From: UBA4124 sp052034745
GTDB lineage: Bacteria; Patescibacteriota; Minisyncoccia; Phycocordibacterales; UBA9973
Length of the DNA stretch: 24,189 nucleotides
Direction: 5' to 3'
NCBI GenBank assembly: GCA_052034745.1
Contig: JBPOIF010000033.1
Span: forward strand, 1-24,189
Part shown: piece by piece, positions 21,127-24,189 of the stretch
Layout: each line of letters begins with the position of its first letter
How positions within the stretch are numbered: the stretch's first letter is position 1
The notes under the pieces: generated by a model
The model's input: only the letters and a program-made list of their open reading frames with translations
What the model was told of the DNA's origin: nothing
Database searches by the model: none
Made by a program: the position numbers and the translations under genes

Positions 21127-22485
21127 TTATCGAAATAGTCCTCTTATCACTCGAACAAGGAGGTGAAGTATGAACAGGACACCAGAAGCAACCAAAAGAC
21201 TACTCGTCGCATCTACTGAAAATGTGTTTGTTTTGTGAGCACGGAGGGAGCGGACGACCGTATCAAGAACATCATTCTTGACTGGGAATTGAAACATCTC
21301 TGGAACGAAAGAAAAGGCAACTACTTCAACTTCTTGCGCGTCTTCAAGTGGCAGTGTTGTCCTCAAAAAACAATATCCGGCTTGTTCATAAAACCCATTC
21401 GGGACGTTCTCTTGAGCTCCTGCAAGATTGCCACAGCGATCGATCGGTGCTGCGACACAGGCACCTCCGCTCTCAATCATCATACCTTCCGGTATCTGTA
21501 CCTGACTCCCGTCGATGTTACGACACATATCCAAAAGTTCTGGAACACACGCGGTACCATACTCGACATATCCTGTCGGGATGTTTTGCTGCAAGCCAAC
21601 AATGTTGTCACACGTATCTTTTTCAGACCCACATACTGATCCGGATGGTTGCACCCCAACAAGATTAGGACATGCATCAGAAGGTATGAGCGTGCATCGC
21701 CCTGCGTCTGAGACGGTATACCCCAAAGGAATATATGTTTGAACACCAGAAATATTTACGCAATAATCAACAGCGGGAACACATGCTCCGATAGTATCCA
21801 GAGAAAATCCAAGAGGTATAGATTGTTGAACGCCCATAAGGTTCGGGCAACTATCGACGACAACAATGCAGTCTCCTGCGGCATTGAAACTATACCCCGA
21901 AGGAAGTGTTGCTTGATTGCCTGCGATATTTGGACATATGTCAGAAGGAGACCCTGAACGAGGATTTCCACCATCATCGCTTGGCGGTATTATAGTCGTG
22001 CTCCTCCAATCAGTTTTGATACACGTTGATACATCACCACAGTCAAACTTGATCCACCCTCCATATGGGCCTCCTGTCCACGCCCATCCAGAAAATTCTC
22101 CTGTCGAAGGATTAATCGTGACTGTCTGCCCTGTTGGTGCAAAATTGATCCATCCTGAAACTTGACTCCACGCCTTCCCTGTAAGCACCCCCGAAGCAAC
22201 ATCTGCAAACGTCACTCCTGCCCCAGTAGGATTGAGAGTAATCCACCCAAGCTCATTGCCCCAGACATCACCCGAAAGACCAAGGGCATCATCGACAACA
22301 ACAGCAGTTGCTCCTGTGGGACGAAAATTCACCACGCCAGGAGTAGGAGAAGTGCACGTAGCATCGTGACAAACTTTTGTAGTATGAAATCCAGACTCTA
22401 TTGCCCCGGTCGCAGCATATGATTGTTGAAACAATCCTCCTCCAAACAACACCATAACCAGTACGAGAAAAAAGCGTACACGCAT
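21127..22485 (-). CDS. secreted or anchored protein with GWINF and cysteine repeats (452 aa)
   Basis: Start at ATG 22485 (MRVRFFLVLVMVLFGGG): it has a GGAG 9 nt upstream and begins a clear signal peptide cut near QSYA-ATG (about 24). Longer in-frame starts would bury the signal. Residues about 60-150 hold repeats of the type LSGDVWGNELGWITLNPTG and LTGKAWSQVSGWINFAPTG, found in many Parcubacteria surface proteins. From about 180 to 375 come roughly seven tandem units of the form D-x-C-x-N-x-x-G-x-Q-x-x-x-P-x-G-x(n)-G-x-C, each with two cysteines, probably disulfide-bonded outside the cell. A C-terminal hydrophobic helix (SSLLVASGVLFILHLLVRVI) with basic end suggests membrane anchoring. It lies just after the S74 fibre gene and overlaps the translation signals of its end. 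Confidence 0.8.
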   Translation of the reverse strand: MRVRFFLVLVMVLFGGGLFQQSYAATGAIESGFHTTKVCHDATCTSPTPGVVNFRPTGATAVVVDDALGLSGDVWGNELGWITLNPTGAGVTFADVASGVLTGKAWSQVSGWINFAPTGQTVTINPSTGEFSGWAWTGGPYGGWIKFDCGDVSTCIKTDWRSTTIIPPSDDGGNPRSGSPSDICPNIAGNQATLPSGYSFNAAGDCIVVVDSCPNLMGVQQSIPLGFSLDTIGACVPAVDYCVNISGVQTYIPLGYTVSDAGRCTLIPSDACPNLVGVQPSGSVCGSEKDTCDNIVGLQQNIPTGYVEYGTACVPELLDMCRNIDGSQVQIPEGMMIESGGACVAAPIDRCGNLAGAQENVPNGFYEQAGYCFLRTTLPLEDAQEVEVVAFSFVPEMFQFPVKNDVLDTVVRSLRAHKTNTFSVDATSSLLVASGVLFILHLLVRVIRGLFR

Positions 22486-22486
22486 A

Positions 22487-24189
22487 CTATTGCACTCCTT
22501 CTTGTTGTACTGTATCGACGACCTCTTCAGGAGTTTCTTGTACAGGACTTTCTTCCAAAACTGGTGCATCGTTATCGGTCAATGGCTCTACAGGAGGAAC
22601 CTCTGTATTTTCTGGAGCAGTATTATCAGCAGGAAGTTCTCCTTGTAGAGCTCCTTCACCGCTTGGCATATCTTGTCCTCCAGCATCTTGCTGATCGGTA
22701 TCTTGATTTTCAGATATCATACCGGCATTACTCATGAGTTCTTGAAGTTGTCCTTCGGTAATACAGGTGCCTCCGACACAGATCTCATCTTTTGCTCGCA
22801 GACGTCCTCCAACAATGTCTCCTATACCATTTGCTGCATCGGCAAGCCATCCTCGAAGTACATCGAGAAACCCTCCTGGTTCATCAACAAGATTCTTTAT
22901 ACTTTCAACCTTGATATCAAGCTCTTGAATGGCCTTCACTACTTGCCACTGATTTGGTAGCTGTACAGAGTACATTCCATTTGGACCAGTTGTCACTAGT
23001 TCTGGATTTGTTTGCAATACTTCTTGAGCAATTACACCAGTCATTATATCTCCTGATGCTTTAACCGTATATTCACGGACATGAAATGGCTTGAAGTATC
23101 CAAGAGCAGAATTTGCATCAACAATATTTTCTTTCAATCTTTCATCAGAAGAACATGTTACTGTTACGGCTCCTGATTCTGGGTTATATAAACATTCTCC
23201 ATCAGAGTCAGTGAGAGCAAAAATATTACCATCTACCCCAGCATTTGCTACATCCAAAAGATAATCAGGTATCAAATCTCCGATACCGACCTTTCCTGTG
23301 GTATCAATAACAAATCTATCAGTAAAAGTATTTGATGCTTCGATCCCTGTGCCACTCGATTGAGAAATAGCAAACATTGTACCTGAGCCATAAGTTAACT
23401 TAGGTTCGTTACTTGCTTTTTTAGTAAAACCTATACGAGACTGATCATCAAAACCAGCATAGGCATCATCTGCAGTTAAGAAATCAGCATTTCCTGTGAC
23501 AAGAATGTCCCCAGTAACCTGCAACTTATTATTCGTTCCAACTGAAGCTGTTGACCCAATCAAAACTTCTCCTGCGGTATTAATAGCAAAAGGAATGCTC
23601 GTCCCCGTATAATCATACACAAAGAAATCATCAGCAACACCTGATCCTACCTCTGACGCATTACCTACCCCAACAGTCCATGTCCGACCTGTCCCTTGAA
23701 GAGCAACTTGTGTATACCCTGCAGCTTCCGTATTGGAAAATATAACAGTAGGATCAAAGTTTGTCCCTGCTCCTCCATTTGTGAAAGTTCCAGCTGTATT
23801 CCCTAGTGTAAGCAGTGACCCACTCGCAGAAGTAGAGATACTCCCTGCATTTGTTATATCTCCGTTTGAAAGATCCAACCCTCCGTTTGAAATAAGCATG
23901 TCTCCGTTTGTAATAGTCAAAGCATCAGTACCGCTCGCAGAGCCTGCAATAGTAACAGCCCCCGTCGAATCAATAATCATTCGAGGGCTGGTGAGCTCAT
24001 CGGTAGCTCCCGCTACTTGTGTATAAAACTCAAGGTTGGTAGGAGCGTCATTGGTATCGGTTCCCCATGTTCCTGCTGATTGTGCAACGATTTTGGCTCC
24101 GTACCGAGCACTTGAGTCGGTACCACGAAATGCGACAGTGCCAAGTACGTTTGCGCTTGTAATAGAGGTATCGTTCGAAAGGATACGGA
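22487..24189 (-). CDS. fibre/adhesin protein with C-terminal S74 chaperone domain (5' end outside window)
   Basis: The frame is open to the window edge, so the internal ATG at 23980 is not the start; 567 codons are visible. The upstream part is Gly/Ser/Thr/Asn-rich with beta-repeat phrases (ITNGDMLISNGGLDLSNGDI), as in trimeric phage-tail or adhesin fibres. CSSDERLKENI near 23155-23120 opens an intramolecular-chaperone (peptidase S74) domain, followed by GVIAQEV and YSVQLPNQWQVVKAIQELD. Cleavage in this family occurs before the conserved Ser of the SD motif. A segment with EICVGGTCITEGQLQEL, then an acidic Pro/Gln-rich tail, follows. It likely trimerises on the cell surface. TAG lies 1 nt before the next ATG, and that gene's GGAG is inside this coding sequence, so the two are co-translated. 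Confidence 0.85.
   Translation of the reverse strand, partial: RILSNDTSITSANVLGTVAFRGTDSSARYGAKIVAQSAGTWGTDTNDAPTNLEFYTQVAGATDELTSPRMIIDSTGAVTIAGSASGTDALTITNGDMLISNGGLDLSNGDITNAGSISTSASGSLLTLGNTAGTFTNGGAGTNFDPTVIFSNTEAAGYTQVALQGTGRTWTVGVGNASEVGSGVADDFFVYDYTGTSIPFAINTAGEVLIGSTASVGTNNKLQVTGDILVTGNADFLTADDAYAGFDDQSRIGFTKKASNEPKLTYGSGTMFAISQSSGTGIEASNTFTDRFVIDTTGKVGIGDLIPDYLLDVANAGVDGNIFALTDSDGECLYNPESGAVTVTCSSDERLKENIVDANSALGYFKPFHVREYTVKASGDIMTGVIAQEVLQTNPELVTTGPNGMYSVQLPNQWQVVKAIQELDIKVESIKNLVDEPGGFLDVLRGWLADAANGIGDIVGGRLRAKDEICVGGTCITEGQLQELMSNAGMISENQDTDQQDAGGQDMPSGEGALQGELPADNTAPENTEVPPVEPLTDNDAPVLEESPVQETPEEVVDTVQQEGVQ

Noticed and set aside
22486..22569. Longer start at 22569 for the cysteine-repeat protein
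   Set aside because: It would add 28 basic residues in front of a signal peptide and overlap the fibre gene; the GGAG before 22485 decides the start.
22487..24189. Prophage, suggested by the S74 tail-fibre domain
   Set aside because: No capsid, portal, terminase or integrase genes are nearby; the neighbours are a signal-peptide protein, a repair glycosylase and a tRNA.

Overview
The window reads as the chromosome of a Patescibacteria / Candidate Phyla Radiation bacterium, most likely Parcubacteria. The evidence is a divergent 16S rRNA with changes under the universal primers, GWINF-type and cysteine-repeat secreted proteins beside an S74 fibre protein, shortened housekeeping proteins (a 755-aa SMC, a threonyl-tRNA synthetase without its TGS domain), very short intergenic spaces, and a palindromic insertion whose translation begins MNPVRD, a motif I remember from Parcubacteria annotations. 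TGA acts as an ordinary stop (1656-2198), so this is code 11. The lineage call is an inference; no search was run.

Layout. 1-1600: 5' part of a 16S rRNA gene (minus), its leader and promoter. 1606-2838: two divergent Nudix hydrolases. 2855-4792: a sugar-nucleotidyltransferase converging on a VanX-like dipeptidase plus a six-helix membrane protein. 4849-5016: a 55-aa orphan. 5064-9302 (minus): rpmF, a NusB-Nudix fusion, rnc and a short smc. 9454-12076 (plus): a fourth Nudix, thrS and a 63-aa coiled-coil protein. 12112-14184: gyrB (minus). 14296-14676: a receiver-like protein. 14713-17688: a UvrD-type helicase fused to an Fe-S PD-(D/E)XK nuclease (minus). 17689-17804: a palindromic element inserted exactly at that gene's start codon. 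17882-18988: a membrane metallophosphoesterase. 19034-19990: an unknown membrane protein. 20049-20409: a GIY-YIG gene between 39-bp direct repeats. 20419-24189: tRNA-Ser(GGA), an AlkA-type glycosylase, a secreted cysteine-repeat protein and the 3' part of an S74 fibre protein, all on the minus strand.

Two features deserve most attention. First, most genes that start a transcript have a -10 hexamer ending only 6-9 nt before the ATG and no Shine-Dalgarno sequence, which predicts leaderless or nearly leaderless mRNAs. By contrast the operon-internal start at 22485 has a GGAG. Several of these promoters overlap the terminator of the preceding gene. Second, the helicase gene appears to have had such a start (TATAAT, 8 nt, ATGAA) until a 116-bp element inserted and duplicated ATGAA. 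The result is a 120-nt leader with a 38-codon upstream ORF that stops 4 nt before the helicase ATG.

Functionally the window combines information processing (16S, rpmF, nusB, rnc, thrS, tRNA-Ser), chromosome maintenance (smc, gyrB, helicase-nuclease, glycosylase), nucleotide-pool or signalling Nudix enzymes (four in 8.4 kb), envelope functions (VanX-like enzyme, nucleotidyltransferase, metallophosphoesterase) and surface or secreted proteins.
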